NCBI RefSeq assembly: GCF_016859285.1
Contig: NC_053408.1
Coordinates: forward strand, 8,198,213 to 8,262,212
Source: Xiphias gladius
Taxonomy: Eukaryota; Chordata; Actinopteri; Istiophoriformes; Xiphiidae
Length of the DNA: 64,000 nucleotides
Reading direction: 5' to 3'
Shown: piece after piece, positions 1-16,912 of the stretch
Position numbering within the stretch: the first letter of the stretch is position 1
How the letters are laid out: the number at the start of each line of letters is the position of its first letter
Program-made: the position numbers and the translations under genes
The notes under the pieces: generated by a model
Seen by the model: the letters and a program-made list of their open reading frames with translations, nothing else
Database searches by the model: none
What the model was told of the DNA's origin: nothing

Positions 1-830
1 AAGAGAGAAATTGTTACATCTGCGCGTTTCCCACATGAGTGATGTTGATGCGGCTGCTTACGGGAGATATAAAGTCATCCTCTCACCGATGAGTGCAAGA
101 CAGAGCAAGAATTTCGATGTAATCACTTGTGTGCCTACATCACTGTACGCCTTCACTGCTCCATTACTGCCCTGACATGCTTTGTAAGCCGAGGTGACCC
201 GTGATCTGAAATAAGAGGAGCCCGGTCTGAATTGACATTTGTGCTGCAGGATGGCACACGAGTAAAGGCAGGCTGTTGTGCATTACCATGGGATTAGTGT
301 TTTCAGTTACTAGCATGTGGTTTTCATTCGGAGTCGACGGTAAGAAGAGAAAGGATGTAAAGCTGTTTGATGTTAGCACAGTGCAGGTGAGGTCATTTTC
401 CAGTCGTCGGGAGCTGTGTTAAACCGCCGCAGGCCGCATGTGTGCATGCCTTTGTATGTGTTACATCGTGTGTTCTTGGGTTATGCGCATCTGGCCAGGT
501 CTTAATACCAGGCAGAGTCATATTTTGGCTCAACTCTATGTCTGGTCTGCCTCAGTGGGAGTGTGTGTGGGCTCTTTAGTTGTGTCCACCTTTGAGTGAG
601 GCCAAGCGGGTGCTCGTGGCACAGTCTTGGTCTTTTCTTGTGATAGGTTACCTGCAGAGGACTTGGGGAATAGTGAGCAGGCCAGTGGGAGCATTAGATT
701 TATATTCCTTTGACACTATCAGGAAGAACAGTAGAGGAACAGGAGGAGGTTAACAGGACTGTTTCTGATAGGAAGCAGACGGTTTCTCTTCTGACCGACT
801 CTTCTGGTTCTGGCGTTCGTCTCTCTGCAG
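1..830 (+). other. adam12: adam12 intron (upstream of the first visible exon)
   Basis: No exon with a supportable reading frame is visible in this stretch. It precedes a clear polypyrimidine tract and CAG acceptor at 828-830, so it is read as intron of adam12. The transmembrane, cysteine-rich and catalytic exons of the gene must lie to the left of the window. Confidence 0.55.
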
Positions 831-3800
831 CCTCCTCATCGGGGGCCAAAGGCGGTGCTCCCACCGGCACCCTACCCCTCCCACAGCCTGCGCAGACTGC
901 CCCAGTGCCCTCCAGTTCACCTCAGCCAACCTGTCCCCCTGTCTCTCACCGTGTCCCTGTCCCCTGGCCCCAGGCAGCTGAGACCTCTGGTGCCTCCACC
1001 TCACCGAGCCCCTCCGCCTCATATTCACGTCGCACCCAGGGGGCCGTCGTTTCGCAGCGCATCGCGCCATAACTCCTGCAGGATGGTCATGGTGAGTGCG
1101 TTCCCTTTTCCTTCAACTGGAAACATTTTATTTGATGATGTTACTCACTGTAATTTCTCCGCTGGGTCTAGGCAGCTTTTACTCACTGCTAGAGCCTATA
1201 ATACCAAACCAGGGAAATTATGTTGTTCACTCCACCTTCAGACGGGTTTTGTGATGTCGACTGTTTCATGGTTCTTTTGTGTCCTATAAAAGTATATGCA
1301 TGTTGACAGTTATGCACAGTCTCATAAAATAACGAGGTTAACCCAGGAGCTAGCGTCATCCAAGCGAGACTTGAATTCTACAATACAAACCACCACATAA
1401 ATAATGAAAATGGAGACAGACTTGTAGAGGGAGGCAGACGGAGAAGATTAAACAGCAACTGGAGTGTGCAAGTATGTCCCGAGATCGCATGCTGGTAAAC
1501 TTGCTGCCACTAGTATTCCACGGAGTTTACTTATGGCATTGCAGGCTGTCAAAGTTGAAGGGAAGAGAAAGCCAGAGGTTCCTGGTGTTAAATCCCTCTC
1601 ACTCAGAGATTCTCAAAGACTCTTATTTGCCTTTAATCCGGTTTGATTTATGCCCTGTGGGCAAGAGAGACAGAAAGGCAAAGAGAGCGCGAAAGGAAAA
1701 GACAGAAAGATAAAGGGACAGAAGGAGGCTTGAGATAATGATGAAAGGAGTTGATGATCACTGATAATCAATAAATTTTTTAAGCGCTTCCAGACTCTCA
1801 AATGTGTGGATTTGCTGCCTTTTACAGTTTTATATCATTGTAAATGGAATACCTTTTGGTTTTGGAGTGTTCATAGGACAAAACGAACAATCTGACAATG
1901 TCACCTCGGCCCCTGGAAAAATTGTAAAGATAGTTGTTGGTTTTTTTTACATTTTTATTGATTGATTGACAACAAAATGAGAGATTGCTCACTATAAAAA
2001 ATAGCAGGACAAAATGTGGATGAAAGATCAGCAGTGAGTTCCAGACTGAAACTAATCCTGAGCTGACTTTAAATTTATGTCAGAGAACGCATTCTAGCCT
2101 TTAACAGCAGCATTGAAAATGACGCCACAGGGGAACCGAGGTCAAAGAGATGCTACACCAGTATCGGGCTAATTAGAGCTGATTTAAACAGATAATGACA
2201 CTCTAGTCTTTTCCAGATTAATGGAGTGGTCACAGAAGAGACTTGTCTTTAAAACGCAATGCTGTTCTGGAGCTAATAAACACCATGACAGCATATGATG
2301 GACTTTATCAGCATCCCATAAAGAGCATTGCATAATTACTGCTTAATTTTCATCCATAGATGTTTTCGTAATGTAAGATGTTTAAAACACATAAACATTT
2401 CATGAATGGGTAATAAAACACTATAGTAAAGTTGCAAGCAGACATGTGTTTATTAATGTATTTTCCAGCAACTATAACTCTTGTTGACACTCATGGGTGG
2501 GAGCTGGTGTATAAACACACACAAAAAAAGGCCATATAATAAAACACAGGTCTAATAAAGATACTATATAGGGAGGGTTAAAGTGAATAGGCACAATGGA
2601 CATCATAGTGGTATAAATATGCCAGATTTAGCTAAACCTGCTCTTCCTGGGCAGCTTGGTAATAAGGTTAAAAAACAAATACAAATGCAGACAACAACAT
2701 AAAAGAACATAAATCAAAATACAGCATGCCGTCTAAAAAGTACATTTTCTGCTCTGCTTTAGAATATACTGTACAGTCAAGTTTCCAGAGCCATTTGAAA
2801 AAAGCACCATTAAGTTTCACAAAGGTTCTTGGTTTTCAAAAAACCTGTACAACAGGAGAGGTGCGGCAGCTCTTGGCAGTGTTTTGACTTCAAGAAGTAG
2901 ATTTTCCCTCTCAGCTGCTCCTATTCAGTGTCAAAGTGTGAAACTGAAAGGAATTCCTGTTGGCAGCAGACTTCACCAACAGTATCTTTAGCAGCTGTTT
3001 GGCAGCTTCCAGACGTTGACGAAGCCCCCTCCCCCGTAATGAGAGCTCTCTGCCGGGGGCATGGAAGAATTGCCTTGTTGGATTGCTTCACCTGAACGAG
3101 CCAGCAGGCTTTTAGACAGACTTGTACTTGTGAGAAATGGGTTCAGTTATTCTAAGTTGAAACTGCAGCAACATTTTGTGCCTGTTAATCACCTTATCAG
3201 ACATGCTCGATTCATTTGCCTGCATTTCACTTCACTGCCTTTTGGTATTATTCTGATATTTTTGGACGGAGCTCCAGCCGGCCCCGTTGGATGCCAGTAC
3301 TGGTTGTCAAGTGTGATGAATTCGCAGCAGTACTTCGGTACTGCAGCTTGTCATGACACTTGACCTCATGGATATAAAGGGGAGACGTACTGTATCCTCC
3401 TTTAAATACTTCACTGACAGCACAAAGCATTAAAGTTTTCAATGAAACATTAAATTAGGGCACCAAATTTGCTTTCGATCTGGGAGTGATGTTTTGAATC
3501 GGTGGGCTCAATTCCAAGGGCGGGTGAGGTCTGAGGTTTGACGGTGTGGCTCCTTCCTCTCTGTGGTGTTTGAGGAGGTGGTGAGTGGAGACCCGATGGG
3601 GGCTAGGTAGTAGGCCTTTAGCATGACCTCGCCCTTCTAGGGAAGATTAAAACCACATGACAGCACCTCTCATTGTGAGTTGCACGGGCAGCGCTGCCCT
3701 GATGCATCTGAGACGAGGACATGACCTGCAAGTCTGAGCTGTAATTGTCTGACTGTGAGTGCCACCTGGTGGAAATTCTTGTGTCTCTCCTTTCCTCAGG

Positions 3801-4156
3801 AGTTGGAGAAGCCTAGTCCTCCTCAGAAGCCCCTTCCTGCTGATCCAAGGAGCTCTCGTCTGGTTAGAAGTCCTTCTGTAGTGCAGGGCCACGCTGTAGT
3901 CCAAGGGCCCTCTGCTGTTTGCGGCCCTGCACCAAAGCCTGGTGTACCTAGACCTGTGCGCCCCGTCCCACACCCCAACAGGTGAGCTCCAACCTTCAAC
4001 ATTTGCTAAAAAAAAACATCACTGAAGCTGGTATCACTCACTGAGAGATCATTTTTACATATCTGTATCACTTTTCTTCCTTTTAGACCCAGTCCCAAGC
4101 AACCTCCAACACTACCAAAGCCTCGCGTAATTGCCAACGTCAAATACAGCAGCTGA
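831..4156 (+). CDS. adam12: ADAM12-like metalloprotease-disintegrin, C-terminal cytoplasmic tail (partial, 3 exons)
   Basis: Coding exons are 831-1091, 3800-3981 and 4087-4156 (stop TGA 4154-4156), joined in frame by GT-AG introns, giving the last 170 residues. ADAM12 is a membrane-anchored metalloprotease-disintegrin of the cell surface; its cytoplasmic tail binds SH3 proteins of signalling and cytoskeletal pathways. The tail here is proline and arginine rich, with a HSLRRLPQC segment, an LVPPPHRAPPP segment and a PPQKPLPADP segment that resemble the human ADAM12 tail in the same order, and candidate SH3 ligands such as RPLVPPPHR. Only the tail is inside the window; the protease, disintegrin and transmembrane exons lie to the left. 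The downstream neighbour dhx32 supports ADAM12 over ADAM19. The last residues (VIANVKYSS) differ from the human C-terminus. Confidence 0.78.
1740..1985. repeat. Old teleost interspersed repeat in adam12 intron
   Basis: The stretch has the pattern of a common fish repeat: a GATAATCAATAAA-like end, then a CTCAAATGTG / GGATTTGCTGC core. The same core recurs at 10425-10640 (CTCAAATGTGATGATTTGCAGC). The family was recognised by eye only. Confidence 0.5.
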
Positions 4157-6374
4157 GACTTTGGCCGATAGGGACAGTGTTGTGATAAGACACTAAAAAA
4201 ATTGCACTATGAAAGCTCTAAAAACCTTAAAAAAAAAAAAAAAAGGTGGCTTCTCTGAGTTTTGAATCAGGAGATCTGCCGTGTCCCTTTGGTGCTCTGT
4301 CTCTGAATGGTGCTACGAGTCTGAGCTCAGGTACATGTAAAGTATTTATATTCTGTATTTATTGCCACGCAGTGCACTGTGCCAGACACTTTTACTACAT
4401 GGTAGCAACTTAGAAATTTTAATTTGTTGTTTGCAGCAATTTCACTTTTTTTTTTTTTTTTTTTTTTCCATATCAACTTATCTATATCAAGGAGAGTGAT
4501 AGGAGACTTTTTAAAAAAAAAAAGCAAATCTGTGAAGTTGTGATTGCAGAATTGTTTAGTGAAATGTGCTTTAATGAAGGGAAGCCTTTACGTGATGGTG
4601 TTGTTCTGTATACAACAGGAAGAGTTATTGTGCAATGACAAATGAGAACAGAGAAAACCTCGGAGAACACTCCTGGTTCATTTGCAACTCAGTGGGGTTT
4701 TTCTTGAAGGGTAAATGCATTCCGTAGCAGCTTTGAGCCAGACTGAAAAGGCTTGAAACAACCACTGAAAAAGAAAACACTCTGCCGTGGTGTTACTACA
4801 GCAGTTCTGCAACGTGACTGTCAACACGATTAAGCAACTGAAACACCGTGGGGGAATTTGAAATGCAGGCCCGTTTCCTCATTTATATCACAGAAAGGTA
4901 ACAGGTTGGACTGTGAAACGTCATCTATTTGCCATTTCCTTTGTATTAATAAGACCCAAGAAGCTCACTCGAGGAATCTGGGTGTGAGGTATGAACTGAA
5001 CATGGATCTCAAAATGATTCAAGATCAATAAAACATGCATCCCCTCCGAGAGAGTAAGTTTCTCTGAGGTATTGCTCCGCTACAGGTCTGACTGCACCAA
5101 GGATGAAATCATGGAACCATTAAGGACTGCCTTTAGAGCTGTGGCCGTACAGGCGTCACGGAGGCACTCACATGCAAACAGTGTCTGGCTACAGTGTTCA
5201 TGTGTGGATTTTAAATTGTGTTTTTTTTTTTTTGTGATGGGAAAGGACAGATTCAATCGACAAGGACACATTTCCAAATCTTTCTGCCCCTGAAATTAAG
5301 TTCAGTGGTTACTCAGTGTACAGTGAGCCACCAATCATCCTGTGCAGTTATTCATTTCCCATTTTTTTCATACCTTTTTACTTTGGCTATTGAGATTTAG
5401 TTTTTTAAATCCAATCTACATCCTAGATACGAAATCCTACATAAATCAGATGTAGTAGCCGAACAGTGTTTTATTGTTTTTACAAATTTGTTGTTTTACT
5501 GGATCGCAATGCAGCATATATATATTCACACTAAGCAACATTTCCTTTAAGCACTGTTCTTCACAAATATGTAGGCTGAAAACTGACATGGACTGAACTT
5601 TGGACTTTTGTTACTTTTTGATACTGTTATATTTTTAATAATGCACTAGTTGTACATTCATTGCTTTGTTTACTTTGCTTTTTCAGTGCTATGTGTCCAT
5701 GTACTAATAGACAGTATGAGTCCAGTCACCTGACTTATGAGTTATGTCCATATGTTCCTTGTATGGTGTTTAACAGGTGAACACATTTTTATGGAGATTT
5801 TTTTTTTTTTTTTTTTTTTATGATGACGGTCATCACACATCATATGTAAAGAATGCACTTAAAAGTGTCAGTGTCTGGTCATGGTATTTTGAACACTCAA
5901 GCAGTATTAGTAAAAACAGTTTTTCAAACACTGAAGAACAGTTTTGGTGGTGTTTTTTTTGTGTTCAGTGCTCTTTTTTTATTCCACAGCATGCATGTTT
6001 TCAGCAAGAGTGACATAAAACGAACAGATCAAATATATGACAAACTATTATTTCTCTGTTAAACGTCCTTTAGAATGTTAAAATGAAAAACAGTCTACAT
6101 GCGCACACACAAGGGCAGTTTCCCTCTGACAGTCCTACTTTGTAAAAAATACAAAGACCACAAACCACAGTTGCTTTGTATCTACAAAAAGTAACATTTC
6201 TGTTAAGGACCTCTGGCTTTTCTTTTATGCTTGATCCAAAATACAGCCAGGACATTGAATACTGAATACCATAATAAGTGTAATTCAACATTTTACAGCA
6301 GTCTTTATTTTCAGAGGTTTGAGGTTTCAAACTGGTTTTCCATTTAAGACTTGCAGCTGTAGCAGCTTAGTTTA
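4157..6374 (+). other. adam12: adam12 3' UTR and flanking non-coding sequence
   Basis: AT-rich sequence without a supportable ORF follows the adam12 stop. It includes a canonical AATAAA at 5027-5032 that could end the transcript near 5050, and long A or T runs near 4230, 4445, 5218 and 5798. Further right (5050-6374) I see only AT-rich unique sequence. FANK1, which lies between ADAM12 and DHX32 in human, is not visible here. Confidence 0.5.
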
Positions 6375-7953
6375 CAGTCCTGGTTGAAATTATTGGCACC
6401 CCTGAATTTTAAGCACGGAATTAAGAATGACTTCACAAATAAATGCAAATTAACCAATTTTGTATGATAAAAATATTTCCAAAAAAATGTCCAAGGTTAC
6501 CCAAAAATCAAAACTTGCATAATAGTGAAATAGTACAAACACAAAATGTACCCCAGACACAATTATTGGCAACCTTCACTAGTATTTGGTTGCAGAACCT
6601 TTGGCAGCAACGACGGCCTCTACATGTTTCTTGTAGCCATCTAGAAGCTTCTTGCTCCTGTCTGCTGGTAGTTTCTGCCGCTCTTAGACTGCTGTTTGTT
6701 CAGGCTCTTTTAAGTTTGCAGGAGACCTTTTCCCAGTGGCAGATTTCAGCTCTCTCCAAAGGGTTTCAATGGGGTTTAGGTCAGGACTCACTGCTGGCCA
6801 GTTTAAGAGAGTCCATCTTTTCCTTTTCAACCATTATTTTGTGCTGCCGGATGTGTGCTCTGGGTCGTTGTCCGGCTGACAGAACCAAGGCTTTCGCCTC
6901 AAACCTGGTTTTCTGACATGGGGTAACACATTTTGCTCCAAAATGCCTCGGTAATCTTCTGATTTCATCGTTCCTTTGACACATTCAATGCCTCCAGTAC
7001 CAGAGGCAACAAAGCAGCACCACAGCAGCATGATAGAACCTCCACCATGTTTTACTGTAGGTAGGCCGTTCTTTTCCTCATGGGCTTCATTTTGTCACCT
7101 ACAAACAAACTGATGCACTGCATTCCCAGAGAGCTCTACTTTGGTTTCATCTGTCCATATAACATTATCCCAGAAAGACTGTGGCCTATCTATGAAATTT
7201 TTTGGTAACATTAGTCCTGTCCTTTTTGTGCCTTTCTATTAATATTGGTGTCCTCCTTGGCCTTCGCCCATGGAGCCCTACTTGGTTTAGTGTGCAGCGT
7301 ATGGTACAGGCTGAAACCATCATTCCAGACTGATCCAGGTCAGCCTGAAGCTCTTGAGATGTCTTGCATGGTGTTTTTTCCACAACGTTCGCAGACTTCT
7401 CGCAGAGTTTCTTCTTAGTGCCACGTCCTGGAAGCGTCTTAACAGTTTTTTGACCGGGAAAGTTCTTGATAACATTACAACCTGTTGGAACAGGGATTTC
7501 AAGATCTCAGGCAATTGCCTCGTAGCCTTTGGAATTATATTTTTTGACATTTCTGATGCTCTCAGACAGCTCTCCTGTCTTCGCCACTGTGAAGAAGAAA
7601 CTGGAAACAATCAGCCCCGTTTTATGCACAAAATCATCATTCATTGGTTAATTCAGGTCATGTGAACACTGAAATTAAGCCCAAGTGATTCTTAGTTGTT
7701 TATTTTGTTTGAGGAACTACTTTAAATTAATCAAAAGGGGCCAATAATTCTGTCAATCCTACGTGTTATGTCTGTATTTTTTTATATTTCCCTATATGAA
7801 AGCATTTTTTTGTTGTTGTTATTTAGCAACTTTGGACACTTTATTAAATATTCTGATTACACAAAATTGTTTCATTTGCATTTAGATCCGAAGATATTTT
7901 TAATTCCTGTACTTACAATTTCGAGGGGTTGCCAATAATTTGAACCTGGACTG
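6375..7953 (-). mobile_element. Tc1/mariner element, degenerate, with IR/DR-like ends
   Basis: The left end (CAGTCCTGGTTGAAATTATT from 6375) and the reverse complement of the right end (to 7953) form a terminal inverted repeat. It is preceded by TA at 6373-6374; the right flank is TG, a decayed TA. A second, internal copy of the ATTATTGGC-type motif lies about 185 bp in from the left end (near 6560) and about 200 bp in from the right end (near 7740), giving the IR/DR arrangement known from Sleeping Beauty-type elements. Length about 1.58 kb, usual for Tc1. A broken transposase runs on the minus strand. Confidence 0.92.
6590..7610 (-). pseudogene. Tc1-family transposase remnant
   Basis: Minus-strand frames carry recognisable DDE transposase blocks in the right order. 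These are an N-terminal helix-turn-helix part (around 7320-7610), the block GLHGRRPRRTP near 7240, a WTDETKVEL-type block near 7150, KHGGGSIML near 7040, and DNDPEHTSG near 6850 with the second catalytic aspartate region. The blocks sit in different frames and are separated by stops, so the gene is dead. It once catalysed cut-and-paste transposition into TA sites. Confidence 0.88.
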
Positions 7954-8339
7954 TGAGTTCGTTTCGGGAGACGCGTCGAACCGGACTGACAATGCCCTAG
8001 CAGCTCCCCCTTGTGGAGGATATGCAGCCTGCTGAAACTGAATGGGTGAATGGGTGGAGTGAGTTCCCGTGGATCCATCGGGTGGCTCTCATCCGGTAAG
8101 AAAGTCAACAGTTAAAACAATATGGTCTCACGCATATGAAAGCTCACTTCCGGCACTCGGAAAGAAAAACATTTTTTTCAATATAAAGTGTTTTGTTTTT
8201 TTTAATATAGACGTGTCTCATAAATTTGAGAGTTTCTCATACTGTAAGATACGGTCTCGAACAACTATATCAATTCTAATTGGCCGAAATTAGCTTCCAT
8301 GTACGTTACACTGCATTCTACCGGCCACTACTGAGATTA

Positions 8340-8760
8340 TATCGCATTTACTGAAGAAAGACCGCCAACATTTGCGCCTCTTCCTTTCCAGCGTCACATT
8401 CAAAAAGGCGGATACTGCGGCAGTGCCGGGAGCATCCTCGGCTCCGGCGCCCCCCCCCCCACACGCAACTTTGCAACGTGATCATGTGGCTGACGGTCGG
8501 GCGATCTTGGCAGGCTCGCGCACACCGCTCGGTCGCGAGTGTGGAGCCCCTGCGCAGATCGCAACACGTGGGAAGCCACGCCGGAGGAGAAATTACGCGC
8601 CGGTGCGCAGTGCGCGTCGGACCGTCCTCAGCCTGGACGACTCCAAACTTTGAGCAGCGTGAGACGTGCAGATTCAGCAGTTAGGAAGCCGAGCAGCGAC
8701 GCTCTGCACGTTTTTGAATACACCCAATTTAATCTGAATGGAGTCGTAGCTGGAGTCGTG
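8340..8760 (+). promoter_or_regulatory. dhx32: CpG-rich promoter / 5' leader of dhx32
   Basis: CpG dinucleotides become dense between about 8380 and 8660, in contrast to the AT-rich DNA on both sides. The block sits 100-500 bp upstream of the dhx32 start codon at 8865. No TATA box is obvious, in keeping with a housekeeping CpG promoter. The stretch between the Tc1 element and this block (7954-8339) shows nothing recognisable. Confidence 0.6.
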
Positions 8761-8790
8761 TGTTTTTTTTTTTTTTTTTTGGGGGGGGGG
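8761..8790. repeat. T-run followed by G-run in dhx32 leader
   Basis: A run of about 20 T directly joins a run of about 10 G, followed by repeated ACAAA units up to about 8813. It lies just 75-105 bp upstream of the dhx32 start codon and probably within the 5' UTR. Length is likely to be variable and prone to sequencing error. Confidence 0.8.
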
Positions 8791-8864
8791 ACAAAACAAA
8801 ACAAAACAAAACAAGAAAAAACCACTTGTGCCATCTCGTCCCGATTAACAAATATAAATGTGTC

Positions 8865-15550
<6,686 letters not shown>

Positions 15551-16912
15551 TCTGCAATCATATATGTGAAAATCTGGGCTCCAATCTTATCTCCAATATT
15601 TATATATATATATGCTTGTAAAATATTTATAGTCAATGCAAACCAGAGACTGTAATATTGATTTACTACATTGCTTAAAAGTTGTTTTGATGGTCTCATG
15701 TTCTCCATCACTTGCTGACCTATTCAGAGGGTGAAGCTGTTGTCTAGTGAGTTGACGTGTTGTGAAAGTAGTAAACAAATCATGAACACCTCTTATCAGT
15801 TGTGATCTAAAACATGTGTAGCCTCGTTTTCTCTGAGTGCTAGCATCTGAAGACGTTTTCTTCTTTCAGGGTTCACTCACCCTTCCCCTGCTCTGCTCTC
15901 CCCACCCAACCCGGTGTGTCTGGAAATACCAGTATCCCGACAGCTGTGTAGATTTTTAGACTCTAATGAGCTGCAGAGGGGCTGCAGATGGGGTGTGTCT
16001 GCCGCCCTACTTTAAAGAGAGGAAAAATAACAACCCATTGCACCCCCTGTGCAAATAACCAGGAAGATGCAGACTGAAAGAGATGGGCTAGCACTTTGAT
16101 GCATGTACGAGCAGCTGGAGAAGTCATTTGTCACCTTGTCACCTGCTTCCGTTCCCTTGTTTCTTATGCAAAGCCACCCTTTTCAGGAGGTGTTGGTGTG
16201 CCTTTCTCTTCAAGTTAACAAGGCGTGTTTGAGGGTCTGGTTTTCTGAGACTGAAACAGTATGGATGAGTTGACCTGCTCCTAGATTACGGCGGCAAATG
16301 ATTGTCACAGCACGCAGACATAACGCATTAACACACAAACTGGTTAAAGCAGCTTTTTGCCAAGTTATGTCATCGAGGATATCTGGAATTTTTATCAATT
16401 TGATAAATTTATAGAGCTTTAATATTCAGTAATTTGACTTAATGGCAAATGACACATCTCTTCCTCCACCATCTGCTGAGACTCCAAACTCACCCATTTC
16501 AGCTGATTTCATTAACACAAAGGATTTATCATCTTTAATTGTCATGATTCATAATGTTTTTATAAACAGAAGTCTTTGAAAAAAAAGAAAATGTGAGCCT
16601 GACTGTGCTGTACTTCTTATATTCATGATATAACAGTTGTATATTTCTACAGTATAAGCAGGGTATGTGGTGATTTCCTTCTGCATTGTTTCTTAAATGA
16701 AGTAGGAATTTGTAAAAACTATCTACAATTGCTGAAAAAAAAAAAAAAACCATCACTGTGGAACATGTACCATCAAGTTTACTATACTGGTACTACCGTA
16801 GCTGATGGGACCAAGACATTTCTTCTAGAGTCTCTCTAGAGAATAGTGAACCATTTCCATGATCCTGAAAGTCCTCAGTGTGTACACAGGTGTCTTGGTT
16901 ATATTATGAGGT
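15551..16912. other. Convergent 3' UTR region of dhx32 and bccip
   Basis: There are no coding exons between the two stop codons. The 3' UTRs of both genes must lie here, and since the genes point at each other their transcript ends may overlap. I did not find a convincing AATAAA for dhx32 near its stop. Between about 15860 and 16200 the sequence is more GC-rich and unique. Confidence 0.5.

Noticed and set aside
6443-6916. 157-codon plus-strand frame
   Set aside because: It is antisense to the Tc1 transposase remnant and ends in its transposase blocks; a shadow frame.
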